A stretch of DNA of 64,000 nt from Oxytricha trifallax (GCA_000711775.1 ARYC01001994.1:1-64000); one strand, 5' to 3'; positions 11,206-23,862 are shown, counted from the stretch's first letter. A program made the numbers and translations. The notes: generated by a model from the letters alone, not told the origin.

Positions 11206-11759
11206 ATGATAATTTTTATTGACTTTACCCAAGTAATGCCGCTCTTCTTAAAATGTTAGCGCTCATTTCAGTTTGCTGGTAATTTTTTTTATAATAATGA
11301 TAAAATATACCTTGATAAACAATAATAGTCGACTATAAGACACTCTGGTAGATTCTTTGCTGAGAGGTAAGAAAATTAAATAACCATAGAAGACTGTAAG
11401 TTGACATATTTTATGAGAATTTAATAAGTTTTAGTAAATTAAAATACTCCTAATGAAGTTTTGTTTCTCTAGGAGGTCCTCTAAATCAAGTTTGAACTTA
11501 ATTTAAAGGTAAAGTTATTAAACATTTTTAAATTTAATATGCTCCTAATTAAGTTTTAACCATAAAATTTAACTCCTAATAAAGTTTGACATAATTTGGA
11601 GGACATCCTAAAATAATTAAACATTATTAGAAGCAATTTAATGGAGATAGATTGATAAATATGGAAATCAATCTGTGAAACTTGGAGCAAGTTTTTCAAT
11701 GCTTCTCCTCATATCTTTTCAAGGTTGACCTCCAGTAGGTCCTCCCTATTTAGGAGTAG

Positions 11760-12443
11760 AATGATGCAATGAAGAGAATATAATCTCAAGATTTAATAGG
11801 GAAATTCCGAAGTAAAGAGGACCTATATAGATATTTGGTATAGCAAGGTAAGTTTCTAAGTAAGATTAATAATCCATTATAGTTGGATTGTTCTTGCCAA
11901 ATTAGGAGTGAACTAAAATCTCATTTTTAAAAGCCTTACTGAGTTAAGATAAAAAAGCTTAAAGTCTAATGAAATTAGGATGATTGAGATTCCTAACTAC
12001 CGCTACAAGGAACAAACTTCTTCTTTGGTGTTCTTGTAACTCTGAAACATGAGTAATTAAATGAAGTTATTTAAGAAGCTCATAAGAAACGCTACAGCAT
12101 ATATTCTGAAGAAAAAGAGAAGCAAGGTATTAAAATAAGTGACACCTGGCTGTAGGAACTTCACAAGCATCCTTTCATCTCAAGTAAGCTTTGACTTCTA
12201 ACTTTTTTGAAAAGCCTGGTTCTGCTATATACTTGATGAAAGAGCGCAGCAAGTTAAATAGAGAGAGAAATTCTCAAGTAAAGCATGAATTGATTAAAGA
12301 GACTCTTCAAAGATTTATAAAAGCCAGACGAGATGAACATAGATGCAGGAGCTGACACTAAGAGAAGAAACATAGGCCCAAGCAAGCCTTAAGAGGAAGA
12401 AAAGAAAGAGAAGCCAAATCCCTATATGGGCAAATTTAATATG
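11760..12443 (+). pseudogene. TBE-B 22-kDa gene, decayed
   Basis: Begins at NDAMKRIQSQDLIGKFRSKE; the upstream ATG codons are lost. The first micro-intron is recognisable at about 11,849-11,883. About 100 bp, covering the PEILVTNLY to LSNKLPE section, is deleted so that PNYR runs into FFFGVL out of frame. The usual TGA has become an in-frame AGA. Confidence 0.75.
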
Positions 12444-12452
12444 AGAAATCAT

Positions 12453-13422
12453 TCATTCGTTTAAATCTAAAGCTTGTTTATATACATAAAATCTCTCTTT
12501 TCTTGTGCATACTTTTGCTTTATCATCGCTGACTCTTTTAGCAGCACTCTAAATAAAATTTACTGTGTCTATCTTCAAGTCGTGCATCAAGTGATAGAGT
12601 AGAAGTTTCGCGTAATGTCCATTCAATAACCCCCAATATAATTTAATTCAATTGAACTAAGGGGTGTAAGGAACATTAAATACAGGTGTAATGTTTAATC
12701 TGTCATATTCTTTCCTTGAGTCTTTGGTTTTATTAACAGAAAAGTTATCAACGAACAGAATAACCTCTTAGTCAACGTATTTGTCTCTTAGTTATTGCAA
12801 GAACTTAATATATTATTCAGTCTTTATAGAACGAGGGTGAATAACATAAGTCTCGAGGCCACTATCTTCACTTATTCCACCAAGAATAGCATGAGTAAGA
12901 CCTTGATATAAAGGTATTATGTAAATACAGCTTCATCAGCGTGTATGAACTTTATATTATGCTCTTAAGACCTCTGCATTTAATTGAATATATTTTAAAT
13001 TATCAGTCATTCTTTTTTATGCGATTGACTGTCTTGTAAGATATTCCATTCATTTTAATTATGTTCGCTATAGATTAAGCAGAGATATGAAGCTCAGGAA
13101 ATTGGCGATGAAACATCACAGCTCTCTAAGCCAGAGAGAAGTGAGCCCAGTATTTAAGAATCTTATCATTAATAAGATAATCAATATGATGTTGCTAAAA
13201 TTTTAAAGGTCTCTTAGGCTTAGAATTAAGATGCTATCTCTTTAAATTCAATGCTAATAGACAGTGAGACCTCACAGTTGCTGGAGATTTATGGAGTAGT
13301 CTTGCTATAGACGTGTAATTCAGAATAGGTTTGAGTTATTCACTATATTCATAACATCCATATCGCAACTTAAACAATAAATCTATATACTCACTGTCAT
13401 AAATAGACCCCAAACCTCGCAT
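12453..13422 (-). pseudogene. TBE-B 42-kDa transposase, decayed
   Basis: Starts MRGLGSIYDSEYIDLL and keeps FHRQFPELHIS and the HADEA block. Internal deletions in the middle remove part of the catalytic core between the first and second Asp. It is about 80 bp shorter than the intact TBE-B gene at 34,076-35,125. Confidence 0.8.
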
Positions 13423-13550
13423 ATACTAATTAAATTACTAATATTTTGACATTAAATTTCAACATAAACCATAATATAAACCTAATAAAATATGTGTTCA
13501 TTTCTAGTTTTGTCAATCAAAATACTTGAAGGGCTTTTGGAGTTTCGATT

Positions 13551-14169
13551 GTATTATATCACTTCGACCTGACAAGAACCTCTTATAACAATTCTAAAAC
13601 TCTCAATTCTTGGTAACTACAACTTAATATTAACAATATGAATAATTTTATTTAACTTCAGACAAATTAATGATAAATTTTTAATCCATTTTCATATATC
13701 GAACATTCACCTTAAGCTTGTTGTATTTAAAAATTTCTTCTACATGACAAGATTAAGCTAATTTCTAAGAGGTGTAAAATTTCTTAGAGTTATTCCTTGT
13801 CGCAGATTTTTATTTCAATAATCTTTATTATTGTTAGTTGGAGTAATACCTTGACAATACTTAACAACTGTAAACTTGCGATTATTGTACTTATGAATAA
13901 TTATTAATTTTCATTTAAATAAATATGATAATTTAATTTATTTAATATTTCATAATAATCATCAACTTTTCTTCACCAAACAAAACTCTCATTGAACTTT
14001 CAAACTCTTATTTAAACCTTTCTTATGCCCAAAACTTAACTTAAACTTAAAACTTATCATATTGTTATTTAATAGAATTATTTTAAATAAGAATGATCGC
14101 ATGATCTTAAATTGTTTTAAAAAATATATACAAAAAATGTCTTAAGCTTTTGTTGGTTTTTTGTCTTGA
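13551..14169. other. AT-rich stretch, nothing recognised
   Basis: No repeat, RNA or coding signal that I can support. The base composition is typical of germline-limited ciliate DNA. Confidence 0.5.
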
Positions 14170-14730
14170 TTAAGTGATCTTCTTCCTCATCTTCATAAAT
14201 ATAAAATATTTTTACAGTAATTTAAATATTCGCACCAGGGTAAATTAGGCCTAAGCTAAAAATTCTGCCACTTCTTTCTCTAACATTGTTTACTGAAGAT
14301 ACTGTTAGTTATAGATACTCTACCTTTTTTAGCCAAAATTTTAGAAATTAAAGATATTTATCAATTAGATTTAACAATGTCTTAAATAATAAATAACTTT
14401 TTAAATAAATTTATATATCTCTGATTACAAATCCTTTATTTAAAACCTATCTGCAAATAGTTTGTTCTCTGATCTTTCAAACTAAAGAATTATTAATTTG
14501 ATAAATTTAATATATAAAAGATCTCTTATTTCTAAAGTACTGTAGAGTCTCTAAAGATAATAGCATCTTAAGCCAGACAATGTTGAGAAGAGAAGTGGCT
14601 GAGGTTTATGCTACAGCATATTTAATATGGTATTTTTAATGTCGAGAAGCTCAAGAGCTCAGCGAGAGTATTTCAATAACAGTAAAAAAATATTATACTG
14701 ATGAAGATGAGGAAGAAGATCAATGAATTT
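14170..14730. repeat. Imperfect inverted repeat with acidic-coding arms
   Basis: About 14,170-14,310 and 14,575-14,730 are inverted copies: both contain ACAATGTT, then GAAGTGGC, then GATGAGGAAGAAGATCA. The arms have diverged and the loop is about 260 bp. It could be a decayed foldback element. Confidence 0.5.
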
Positions 14731-15309
14731 AAGACTTTATACTCTTGTTAAGTTAAAAATGACTGCGATTTAAGGTTTCCTTTACTTATATATATAATTC
14801 AAGGGCAAAATAATATCTATGAATAAAACGACTGGGAGTCTAATAGTGACTATAATGATTTTAGTGATCTAAAAGAAAACTCCTCATAAAACTAATATTT
14901 TTCCCCCAATCATTCACTTCCTACCAAATCACTCCAGCATCAACATCAAGTGACAAGTAAGTTTCTTAACTTGAAAGAAAATAGCGAAGTCATTAAAAAC
15001 TAAAGAAGGATAAGAATTAAGGGTAACTCATATCTACAATTTGAGGTTGACCCTGTTTAATACATTATCTAGAGTTATAAAATTATTAAATATCGTCTAT
15101 TTAATATCAAGTTATATGTTCTCAAACACAGGGACCATTACTATATACTTCTGTAATCTATCTATGCAATAAGGTATAAAAGCCATAAAAAATTAAGTAT
15201 AACCAAATTATAGTCATTATACTCAATAAAATATAAATACTCTGTATACAAAACTCAGAGTACCTAAATCAAATATCTTGAGAAAATTTCAACTATATAA
15301 AAATTATGA
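14701..15309 (+). CDS. Anonymous ORF, 202 aa
   Basis: Open for 202 codons before TGA when TAA/TAG are read as Gln. It starts MKMRKKINEFKTLYSC, has a Ser/Asn/Asp-rich middle (about residues 36-85) and a Lys/Tyr-rich C-terminal half (KIIKYRLFNIKLYVLKHRDH). No family was recognised. TGA is the only stop in this code, so a chance ORF is possible, although the change in composition between the two halves looks protein-like. It could be a germline-limited gene or a decayed mobile-element gene. Confidence 0.3.
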
Positions 15310-15366
15310 TTTATAATAAGAAATTAATTAATTTAATCAAATACTTAATATATTAAAAAGTATTCG

Positions 15367-15590
15367 TATAGATCAGACGCAGGTGGAGGTACAGCACTCA
15401 CTTAAAATGTAAGTTACAAAAAGTATATCTTTAATTTTTATTTTTTAGTGGTCCTACCTGGTAAGACCACATATGTCACAAGACAGGTGCTGCGTAAGAC
15501 GACAGGGAGTTTGGACTAAGGACTTTATATTTACGATGACTAAGATGATGATGACGATGAAGAAGAAGACATTATATTTTTAGAGAGATT
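15367..15590 (+). repeat. Intron-bearing repeat shared with the element at 31.2-33.0 kb
   Basis: The sequence from GATCAGACGCAG, through a probable 40-bp intron (starting GTAAGTTAC, ending TTTTTTAG), to GAGATTTCCATTTT matches the element at 31,244-33,033. There it is interrupted by a foldback at 31,339-32,771. The downstream exon encodes a run of Asp/Glu (YDDQDDDDDEEED). The intron boundaries are inferred from the pattern and from conservation of GTAAGTTACAAAAA in both copies. Confidence 0.55.
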
Positions 15591-16062
15591 TCCATTTTTG
15601 ATTAGACTTATAAGTATTAGTATTAAAGTGAATTAAATTATTAATAAATTAAAGTTCTCGTATTATAAATTATAAATGACACCTTAAAAAAAGGAGAAAA
15701 AAGAAGACTAAAAATGTCAACCTAAATAAGCGCGTTTTTGTAATTTTGATAAAACTGCTCCTACTTCTTAATCTAGAGACTACTTACCATACCAATCGTA
15801 ATTTGATGAATGGGGGAATGACATAAAATTCATAGACAGCGTTATTTTTCAACCAATATAAATTAGAATAAATCTTACCTCTTTAGAAGTGATTTCATTG
15901 AAAAAAAAGTTTAGGGGTCCTTTATAGAAGTCTAAAATATATTGCATTATCTATTCATTACCATATTATATATAATTGACCAGATATCTAATAGTTCTTA
16001 TTGCTCAGCATGATGTATAAACTCTGAGTAAAAATTTACATAGTCATACTAATAATAATTGA
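15449..16062 (+). CDS. Anonymous ORF downstream of the putative intron
   Basis: One frame is open from the intron acceptor to TGA at 16,060. It begins VVLPGKTTYVTRQVLRKTTG, runs through an acidic patch and continues past MTPQKKEKKEDQKCQPKQAR to SLPYYIQLTRYLIVLIAQHD. The acidic region is probably real coding, because its reading frame is echoed in the related copy near 32,820. No known domain was recognised. The upstream exon is uncertain. Confidence 0.3.
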
Positions 16063-16235
16063 GAATTATTTGAAATAAACAATCAGAGATCTTCGGACAA
16101 TTAATAAAAGTGACGACAGAATGAAATTCTTTAAAGACACTTTTAGATTTTAAGGTGATAAATCAGGACACATTGTACGTGACTATACACATAGGAATCA
16201 TTGGTTTCAAAATTAGTTAAACTTTTAAGAGTCGC

Positions 16236-16973
16236 CCTGAACCAGTACTTCTACAGACTTTACTCTATTGTGATGACGATGCATTTCTAGAAATCTGTTT
16301 GAAATTAGTCTAACTATAGAAAGAAATAGAACATTATTCTTTATTAGCTTTGTAACATGGTTTATCCACAAATTTTGGTTCAGAAAGCTAATTATGGAAC
16401 CTAGGAATCTTTTTAGATTAGCGCTAATTTTATATGAATTTTTGTCATCTCTATTTTATGTCTTTGTGGATCTGGAAAGTAGACTGCTTTGTTCTGAAAT
16501 AAGTAAAATTTTCATTCGGCATGGAAGCCAATGAACAGTAAATATTCTCGTTCCACTATTCCATCAAGATCTAAAGAGCAGTAAATTTCTTTCTCGTAAT
16601 TTTGATTGATAAAAATAATTAAAATTAATAACTCTCATTACTACTCTTATATCATGAATCTAAGAAGAAACATAAAATTAAATACAGTAAGAACTTGGAA
16701 AAGGTGAGATAAATAAGGTCTCACAAATTAAGTGATATCCATATTATTAATTTATTATTTGCTAAAGGATCAGTCCCATTTTATTAACATGAAATAGATC
16801 AAAACAAAAACATCAAAGTGAAATGCATATTTATTTACATAAATTACATATTTACAAATATACTTATTGATAAATTTTTTCATTACTTATATACTTTAAT
16901 TCATTTCACATATCATGTTAATTTAATTATCATGAATAAGAGAATAAAGTTGATAAAACATGTTTATTTTTGA
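16236..16973 (+). pseudogene. Possible LINE reverse-transcriptase fragment
   Basis: An open frame of 245 codons. Near its start, LLYCDDDAFLEICLKL followed by QKEIEHYSLLALQHGLSTNF and later LGIFLDQ resembles LINE reverse transcriptase around the YADD active site and the region beyond it. Here Ala of YADD is replaced by Cys. A second frame just upstream (16,094-16,238, KSGHIVRDYTHRNHWFQ) may belong to the same element, offset by one base. The match is by eye only. Alternative: an unrelated AT-rich ORF. Confidence 0.4.
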
Positions 16974-17641
16974 AATTGACTTATAGAATTACTTGACTTT
17001 AATATATATATATGCAGACAATAGGAAAAATGAAAAATGCTAAGGTTAAACATATTAAGATCCCAATAAATTTTAAAGCTTCTAAAAAGCTTTATGAACA
17101 TACATAATATATGTATATTTTATTTTAGGTCTAGGTGGATTTTCTATTTAAAATTTTGTTGAGAATAACTCACAAGAATTAAAGTAATATAGTGTTGAAA
17201 AGAGGACTTAAGTAACGATAAAAACTGCAATAATCTATAAAATATCAATATTTAATATGTGAGGTTGCAGATGGGGAAAATTAATTTATTGCAATATTCT
17301 TGAGCATTATTCTATATAAAATATGTTTTAATAAAACGAAAAGTTATTAATATTCGGCAAATGTATTTAAAGAAATTTTGATTACGAACTCACTCTAATA
17401 TATATCAGAGCAATTATTTAAAAATTATATGAGTAAAATTTCATAGGAAACGTTTTTAATAAAATTTACAAATTTACAAATGAAACTGAATATTGTTAGC
17501 AACCTATTAATTACATTTTAATATTGTGAAATAAAACAATGTAATTATTTTTTTCAATTAAAATTATTATTAAATAATAATTATTAAAATAACCAATTAC
17601 CATTAATAAAAGGAGTAGGCTGTTAATTCACTGTGAGTAAT
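16974..17641. other. AT-rich stretch, nothing recognised
   Basis: Mostly A/T runs with short TA repeats. No feature supported. Confidence 0.5.
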
Positions 17642-17965
17642 AAACTTTGGTTCTTTTGATTTCAGCATCAAACTTCCCTTGATTATCATAGGCAGTACCA
17701 ATTTAACTTTACTAATTGTTACTTAAGGGGAATGAAATTCCTTAATCAAGTGATTAAAATGCATTGTGTTCAAGCAGTGTTCTCATACTTAGCCTCATAA
17801 AAATGTTAGAAGATGCTTGATTACTATAAAGATCTAGTCTATGAAGGGACTTGATGGACTAAAAGACTAGCACATACTATATCAAATAGGGCATTTGTTG
17901 TAAATAAGTCTAAGTTCAGTTACAAGTCTAAGCCGCAAATGTCAAGCACATAAATAAATTGTTGA
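17642..17965 (+). pseudogene. Coding-like relic
   Basis: The frame reads HQTSLDYHRQYQFNFTNCYL, then RGMKFLNQVIKMHCVQAVFS and LAHTISNRAFVVNKSKFSYK, with two in-frame TGAs before the final one. Composition is protein-like (Cys, His, Trp present). No homology was recognised. The frame is open apart from TGA codons, so either a decayed gene or a chance frame is possible. Confidence 0.25.
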
Positions 17966-18439
17966 AATGATCGTTATGGCTATGAATTCCATTTTTGTAT
18001 TTTTGAAAAATATTCGTTAGTTGGTGTATTATATTGATAATAAGATAAAGACATAATATGGTGAGGGTGGAGGCAATAGAATAAGTAACGAAAAATATAT
18101 CTAAATATCTAAGAAATATTTTACAGCATAAGCGTTGATCTGAGCAGACTAGAAACTCAAGAGATACTTAAAAAGATAGGAGCATAAAGGTAGGTAAAGC
18201 CAGGTGGAGTAAAATATGAATAAGAATGAAAAGATAATAAAGCTGTGTAGTGATTCTATTTATATAACTAACTATACTTTTATATTTTAGGCATTTCCAA
18301 ATAAAATTTAACATTGTTACTAATATTTAATGATTCCATTCAAACCTCCGTAACAATAGAAAAAGAAGATTGGACTAAAAGAGTTAAGTGGATCTATATT
18401 TCAAGTATACCAACAAAGACCACTAAATATGATTGATGA

Positions 18440-18976
18440 TAAAACTTTGGACAGTCCTATACAGTATATAAATTGTCGGTCATATCTAAAAGTTTAAGGA
18501 ATCCATTAGAAAACATCCTACAAACACTAAAAAAAATTAATTTCATGCAAAAGCAGCTTGCGACCCTTATATTATTGAGATGTAAGTTTCTGTCCCTCCC
18601 TACTAAAGATACACATTCATTATACTTAAATTTATCGGAGAAAAAGGTGTAACTTCATTTAATTCATGAAAATAACAACCGAGATTTATATATAAAGCCA
18701 GAAGTTACAAAAAAATTTGGAGTATTGCTCATTATGTTAAAACTATATCATGCAGCTAATTGCTCAAATAAGGAGGAGAAAACAGTTTAAGTCGAACCCG
18801 TTTTAAGGAATGTAGGTTTAATGTGGAATGCCAACTTTATGGTATATTAGGTTCCATATCTCAAATCTCAAGCTCCTCAAATCTAACGGGAGACCATATA
18901 GAGAAATTATAAATCTTGCCTATCTTTTGAGAGCTTGGTATTTCCAGATGTCGATGTTTAAACATCAATCGTGTGA
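18440..18976 (+). CDS. Anonymous ORF, about 178 codons
   Basis: Open from just after two adjacent TGAs to TGA at 18,974. It reads INFMQKQLATLILLRCKFLS, then HLIHENNNRDLYIKPEVTKK and ends VFPDVDVQTSIV. Balanced amino-acid use suggests real or recently decayed coding. No start codon context was identified and no family recognised. It may continue upstream of the TGA pair (TIEKEDWTKRVKWIYISS). Confidence 0.3.
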
Positions 18977-19749
18977 TTAACCAAGTATCTTAAAAAAGTA
19001 TTTTTGATTATATAAACAAGATGAATATTTTTCTTTGAAGTTCAAAAACAACTGATGAGTTTATATCGACCCAATCGAATGAATCTACTTTAAGATCTTT
19101 AGGCTGTATTTTATGTCAATATTGTTTACAAAATTTACTTACTAATATATGTAATATTAAACGTTTAATTATATAAATAAAAGATTTTGCATTTCTAAAT
19201 ATACTTTTACTAATTATATATATATATAATTTTCTTATTCCTCTACTTCATTTACTAATTGTCTCAAATATGCTATTCTAATTTTTATTTTATCTTTAAA
19301 TTTAAAATTTCTAAGTTTACACAAATTGAATTCATATTAAATATCTGAGAACGAGCTAAAAAATCAAGTAATAATCTCACCTACAAATATGACTTCAAAT
19401 CATTATCATTTGATATTTCTACTTGCTAATTCATAATATTTTTATTATTTTAATAATTTTTAATCTCAATCTCAATCTCAACATTTCACTATATAATATA
19501 TAAAATATATATTTATTTATTAATATATTAGTATTGAAAAATGGTAATTATTTTTAGTATTAATATATTATAATCATAGTCGATTTAATTAGAATTACCT
19601 ACTTTACCACTATAACCAGTGTTGATTACATATTCTTAAATGTAACATTTTGTTGTTTTTACTAATCTTACAAGTTGAGATTTACTCATAAATTATAGTT
19701 GATCTGGTATAATCATTGAATTCATAATTTAGTTTATTATTTTGTCTGA
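18977..19749. other. AT-rich stretch, nothing recognised
   Basis: Includes TA-repeat runs near 19,217 and 19,490 and a short CTCAAT repeat near 19,463. No gene supported. Confidence 0.5.
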
Positions 19750-20060
19750 CTAACTAAAACTCCTTGGCCTGAGCAAGTTTAATCAAATCTCATGAGTGTA
19801 GACAAGAGTGATTCATTGAATAAATTTTAGGCATTTAAGGGCAGACTAGTATGAAAAAGGATTTGATTGAGGAGAAGCTACAAGCTACAAAATGGGAAGC
19901 TACTTTCATCCAGAGGAGTAAACTCAGGATTAACCGTGAAATAGGCTGATTACTCAGAAGAGCCTGGAGTGCTCTCAATATGTTGGAGTGAAGAGTGGTT
20001 AGGTGAACTTAAGTTAGTTCATTGTGCGTTCATCATTCAAGTAGTTTATTAATTTTAAAC
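19750..20060 (+). pseudogene. Coding-like relic
   Basis: The frame reads EQVQSNLMSVDKSDSLNKFQ and, after two in-frame TGAs, YKLQNGKLLSSRGVNSGLTV then SICWSEEWLGELKLVHCAF. Locally GC-richer than its surroundings. No homology recognised; probably a decayed germline-limited gene. Confidence 0.25.
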
Positions 20061-22052
20061 TAAAAACAAACTAGTTAAAAAAATATAAATAAGAATGTAA
20101 CAATTAAGCACATTAATTCATCGATTAGTGGGAAAGAGTAGAGGGATTAGAATCTCCTCATATATAAATAACTATAAATGTAAACAAAATAACTTATTAA
20201 TAAACTATATTAAGGTAATCAATAACAATAATATATATGAGGTAATTAATAGGATATTATAATAATTAATTTTTCAATAAGACGCTCTAATAATCACTTG
20301 ATCTAGTATTTTTCAATTAGGATGCATTAATTTATCTGTTTAATGAATTGTGTATTTTCTTTGCGTTGATTTTAAATACGTTAGTTGTTTATTTATATAT
20401 TTAAATAACTTTTTGAATGGGAGTGTCACCCCTAACTTTCACGCATTTCCTATCTAATATTAGTATTTTGAGCACTTTACTAACATATAGATTGACTATT
20501 GTATGTTTTGACTTTCCATTTAGCAAAATGAACTCTGCTATTTCAACACTTGCTTCTGCTGCTTTTATTCATATGTTTTATAAATCATCCATTATATAAT
20601 AGTTTTATTCTCATTTTTATAAAATAAAGTAAGTAGACTCATTTTATATCGCATGATCCAGTAGATAGATTTTTATTTAATCTAGCTAGGATTTTGAGCT
20701 GCTCCTTGAAACTAAAGTTCCAGCATAAATGCATCTAGTTACGCATCTAAACTTAATTGTATTTCGATAAAACGCCTTGTTAAGTACTAACCTTGAAATT
20801 GCTCTCGAATGCGTATCTGAAAGTAATCAAAGGGAGATAGAATTTATTTAATCTGAGTAATAGAAATAACTTAAATTATTACTACTTTGTATTCCTTTAT
20901 AGATAATTTAAGATTTTTTTAGGATAATTAAAATAATTGATAATATAGAATAAATAGATTATCGATTAAAGATCAACAACAATCAAGCTGAAGTAGGTTT
21001 GTATGTTACTATAAAACCTTCCGAGAATGCTCATCTTTTTGATAGCATTGAACGATAAACCGAAGTCACTAGAATTATAAAATTCCTTTCAATTTTCAAT
21101 GAATTCAATAAACTTCCAAAATCACAAACATTTTTAAGAAATTCCAATGTCTTAAAAGCCCAATAAAATAAAAATATAATTATATCCAATTAATAAAATT
21201 AAATAGAATAATCGGAGAGATAATCCTTCATTCATAAAGGAAGTTATAGATACTTCACAATAGCAGTTCAAGATTTCTCAAAAGGATACTCTTGAGTGTT
21301 GATGATAATACCTATGAGAGTGAGTAGTAAGTTGGTAGAGCTGTTGCAAATATCTTCCATCAATACTGTTTTAAAGGTAACTTTAAATTTTCATATAATC
21401 CATTTTAATGATATCAATGTTTATTATAATCTCAAAAATAATGGCTATGTATTTGCATTATATATCTATTCAAACCAATATTTAAAAAAATTGGTAGTCA
21501 ATAAAATCTAAAAGCTCTTAAAATAATTACATAAAATTTATACAATAATTAAAATCTCTCAAATTATTCTGATATTTTAACTTCCATTTAAATCACTCAT
21601 CCTTCTTTGAGATAAAAAAGCAGTTTAATCAAACTAGATAGTTACTATAAATTTATCACTTGGCTAGATAAAACTTAAAAATATGCTGATTTTTAATAAT
21701 TAATCATAAAATAAGAAAACACATTTTTATTGTAGCTTTAAAAATATCTCGATTTTGGTCAATACTGGCAAAACAATTACTTTTGCAGGAAAGATATTAT
21801 ATTTATTGATATTATTCCTTAATTATGATGATATATCAAAATAATCGGCAGTAAATATGTAGAATGATACATGTAAATATCGTATAAAGATATTAGTAGA
21901 AGTAAATAGTTGTAGATAAATTAAAATAAGAAATAAATACAACCTCGTGTGTAATATATATATATATTTATATATATTGCAATCTACGAGAATTACTGAA
22001 GAATATGGGCAATATAATGAACTGAGAATTAAATCTATAGTTCTTTGTCTCA
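20061..22052. other. AT-rich intergenic region
   Basis: Holds only short frames, such as a 60-codon one at 20,417-20,599 that is hydrophobic and unremarkable. A TA-repeat run lies at 21,955-21,980. No repeats, RNAs or mobile-element ends recognised. Confidence 0.5.
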
Positions 22053-22295
22053 TTTATTCATTTTATCCTCCCAGTTTTTTTCTTTCATATATTTAACCAC
22101 TTTTGCTTGTTATGTTTTATAAATTAATTTTAATTTTGAATATTTCCTCACTGATTGCTGCTTGACTGCGATTATTATCATAAATAAGACTTTCTCTAAT
22201 TCTGTTAAACTCTTGGCATATTGCTGTGATTGCTCTAGTATTTCTAGAATATCTATCCTAAATTTATCTTTCTTTTTTTTCTCAACTATATTCAT
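22053..22295 (-). CDS. Short Lys/Glu-rich ORF abutting a TBE end
   Basis: About 80 codons from an ATG formed with the first base of the TBE end, reading EKKKKDKFRIDILEILEQSQ then KSLTELEKVLFMIIIAVKQQ to TGA. It looks like a charged helix. The true frame may have continued to the right before the TBE inserted at 22,293, so the start is probably an artefact. No family recognised. Confidence 0.25.
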
Positions 22296-22379
22296 AACCC
22301 CAAAACCCTTTAGTGAGGTTTATAAGTGCTTTAATTAGTAGGGTAAAGTTGGGGTTTTATTGGGGTTAGTAGAGAAAAC
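22293..22379 (+). repeat. Left terminal inverted repeat of TBE-A
   Basis: C4A4-type terminus, then TTTAGTGAGGTTTATAAGTGC and TAAAGTTGGGGTTTTATT. It pairs with 26,311-26,402. One A in the outer CAAAACCCC has mutated to T. Confidence 0.9.
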
Positions 22380-22431
22380 GCAGGTTTAATGAGACTTTAT
22401 TATGTGTTAAATGAGTATTAGTTTAATTATA

Positions 22432-23862
22432 TCACACGAATTTTACTTGCTTGTCTTTGTTGTATATTTTGAATTTCGCTTTCTTTAGTGGTTCGAGTAT
22501 ATCGTCTAAAGATTGTCTTGGATATGCTGGAGCTCTTTCTATTATCTTCTATACAATCTTCTTTATTTCTTAGCATACATCATCTTGTTTTATGTGCTTC
22601 TCAGCTAGATTTATTGATTATTATTCATATTTTGTATCAATGTAAGTCATGCTTTCCATATCGCATTCTAAAATTATTGCAGCTACAGCCCAAACATCCC
22701 ACTAAATAGAGCCATTAGTCCATTTCTCTCTGATTGGGAAGTAACCTGGAGTACCAAGAACCTTTGCTAAGGTTACAATCTCTTATCTTAAGGCTCTATT
22801 AAAATCGATTACGACTACTTCTAAAGGGCAAAGGTTTAGCATAACATTTTCAGGCTTCAAAACTCTATGTACGTATCCAAGCTCATGAAGTTCCTAAACA
22901 CTCTTTATCATAGAATATCATTCAAGTCATCTGGGTATCTTTTTTAATATAGATAATCTCGGAGAGTCATTTAAAACTTTTTTAGCCTTAGTGCGATGAA
23001 ACCAAACCCTAAAATAACACCATCTAGCTTGAGCAAATTCTTGCAATCTTTTTTCTAAGCCTCTCTAAGTACAATATATTCGTTAGCAAACTCATTTTGA
23101 TACTGCTCGTTTTCAGGAGATAGCTGAAAGGATATACCTTGTAGGCATAGTCATCAACCACTATGAGTTTTGCTTTAGCAGGTACGTTTATATGTAAGCA
23201 GTTCTCAATACAACTGCTAAGGTCTACTGCATTTAATGCAGGAATATACATGGCTTTCTCTTAAAAGCATGCTAAAAAGACATTACTAGTAGGTTGGTTA
23301 ATTAATTCTATTCGCTTCTGCCTCTTGCGCTTCTCCTGTTATTCTTTTTAAGTCTCAAGATTATTAGATTTTCTTTTAGCGGGCACTAATTTCTAAGTCT
23401 CTTTATCTTAAATCAAGAACTTACTTAGATGATGCTTCTGCATATGCTTCTTAACTTTAGCTGAGTGAGTATAAGACTTATCACAAGTTAATAACTGCCA
23501 TTGACTTTATTATGCTTTAAATACACCTTAGCTTTCCCATAGTGAACCTCTTTCATATGTCTCTTCAAACTGGAATCAGTAGTGAAAATTTTTTACCAGT
23601 CTTAGCATTCAAAAGTTTTAATCTTTTAAATCTGAAGCTGTTCCTTTTCTTCCTCAACATCTTTAATTAATGTTTAAACTTCTATCTCAGCTTTCTGTTT
23701 CATGTTTTAAATCTATATAATAAAAAACTGTGCTTCAAATTCAAGAGCTCTTAGCTCTGCCTCCTTCTCAATATAAATAACTTCTTGTTTCATGGTTGAA
23801 CCAAAGTTAAGCATTGATTGACCTGCTCCTAAAAGTGGCGCTCTACGATTTAAGTTGACCAT
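22432..23862 (-). pseudogene. TBE-A 57-kDa zinc-finger/kinase-like protein
   Basis: A 1,431-bp gene (477 codons, matching about 57 kDa). Starts MVNLNRRAPLLGAGQSMLNF. The first C2H2 finger (FECQDW...LKRHMKEVH) has Trp in place of its second Cys. The second reads TCDKSYTHSAKVKKHMQKHH, also missing one Cys in phase. A kinase-like domain follows: YAYKVYPFSYLL, then YVHRVLKPENVMLN where HRD has become HRV, VVVIDFNRA where DFG is DFN, GTPGYFPIREKW and WDVWAVAAIILE. It ends KQVKFV before TGA. A few frameshifts lie in the finger and N-lobe regions. With HRV and DFN it would probably be a poor catalyst even if read through. Confidence 0.88.

Larger units (their letters stand above)
11206..13547. mobile_element. 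TBE-B, left-truncated
   Basis: Runs from the first about 20 codons of a minus-strand 57-kDa gene (start at 11,270) through the intergenic region, a decayed 22-kDa gene (+), a decayed transposase gene (-) and a mutated right terminal repeat ending near 13,547. ATT at 13,548-13,550 could be the target duplication. The repeat has lost its clean G4T4 pattern, so this is one of the older copies here. Confidence 0.8.
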
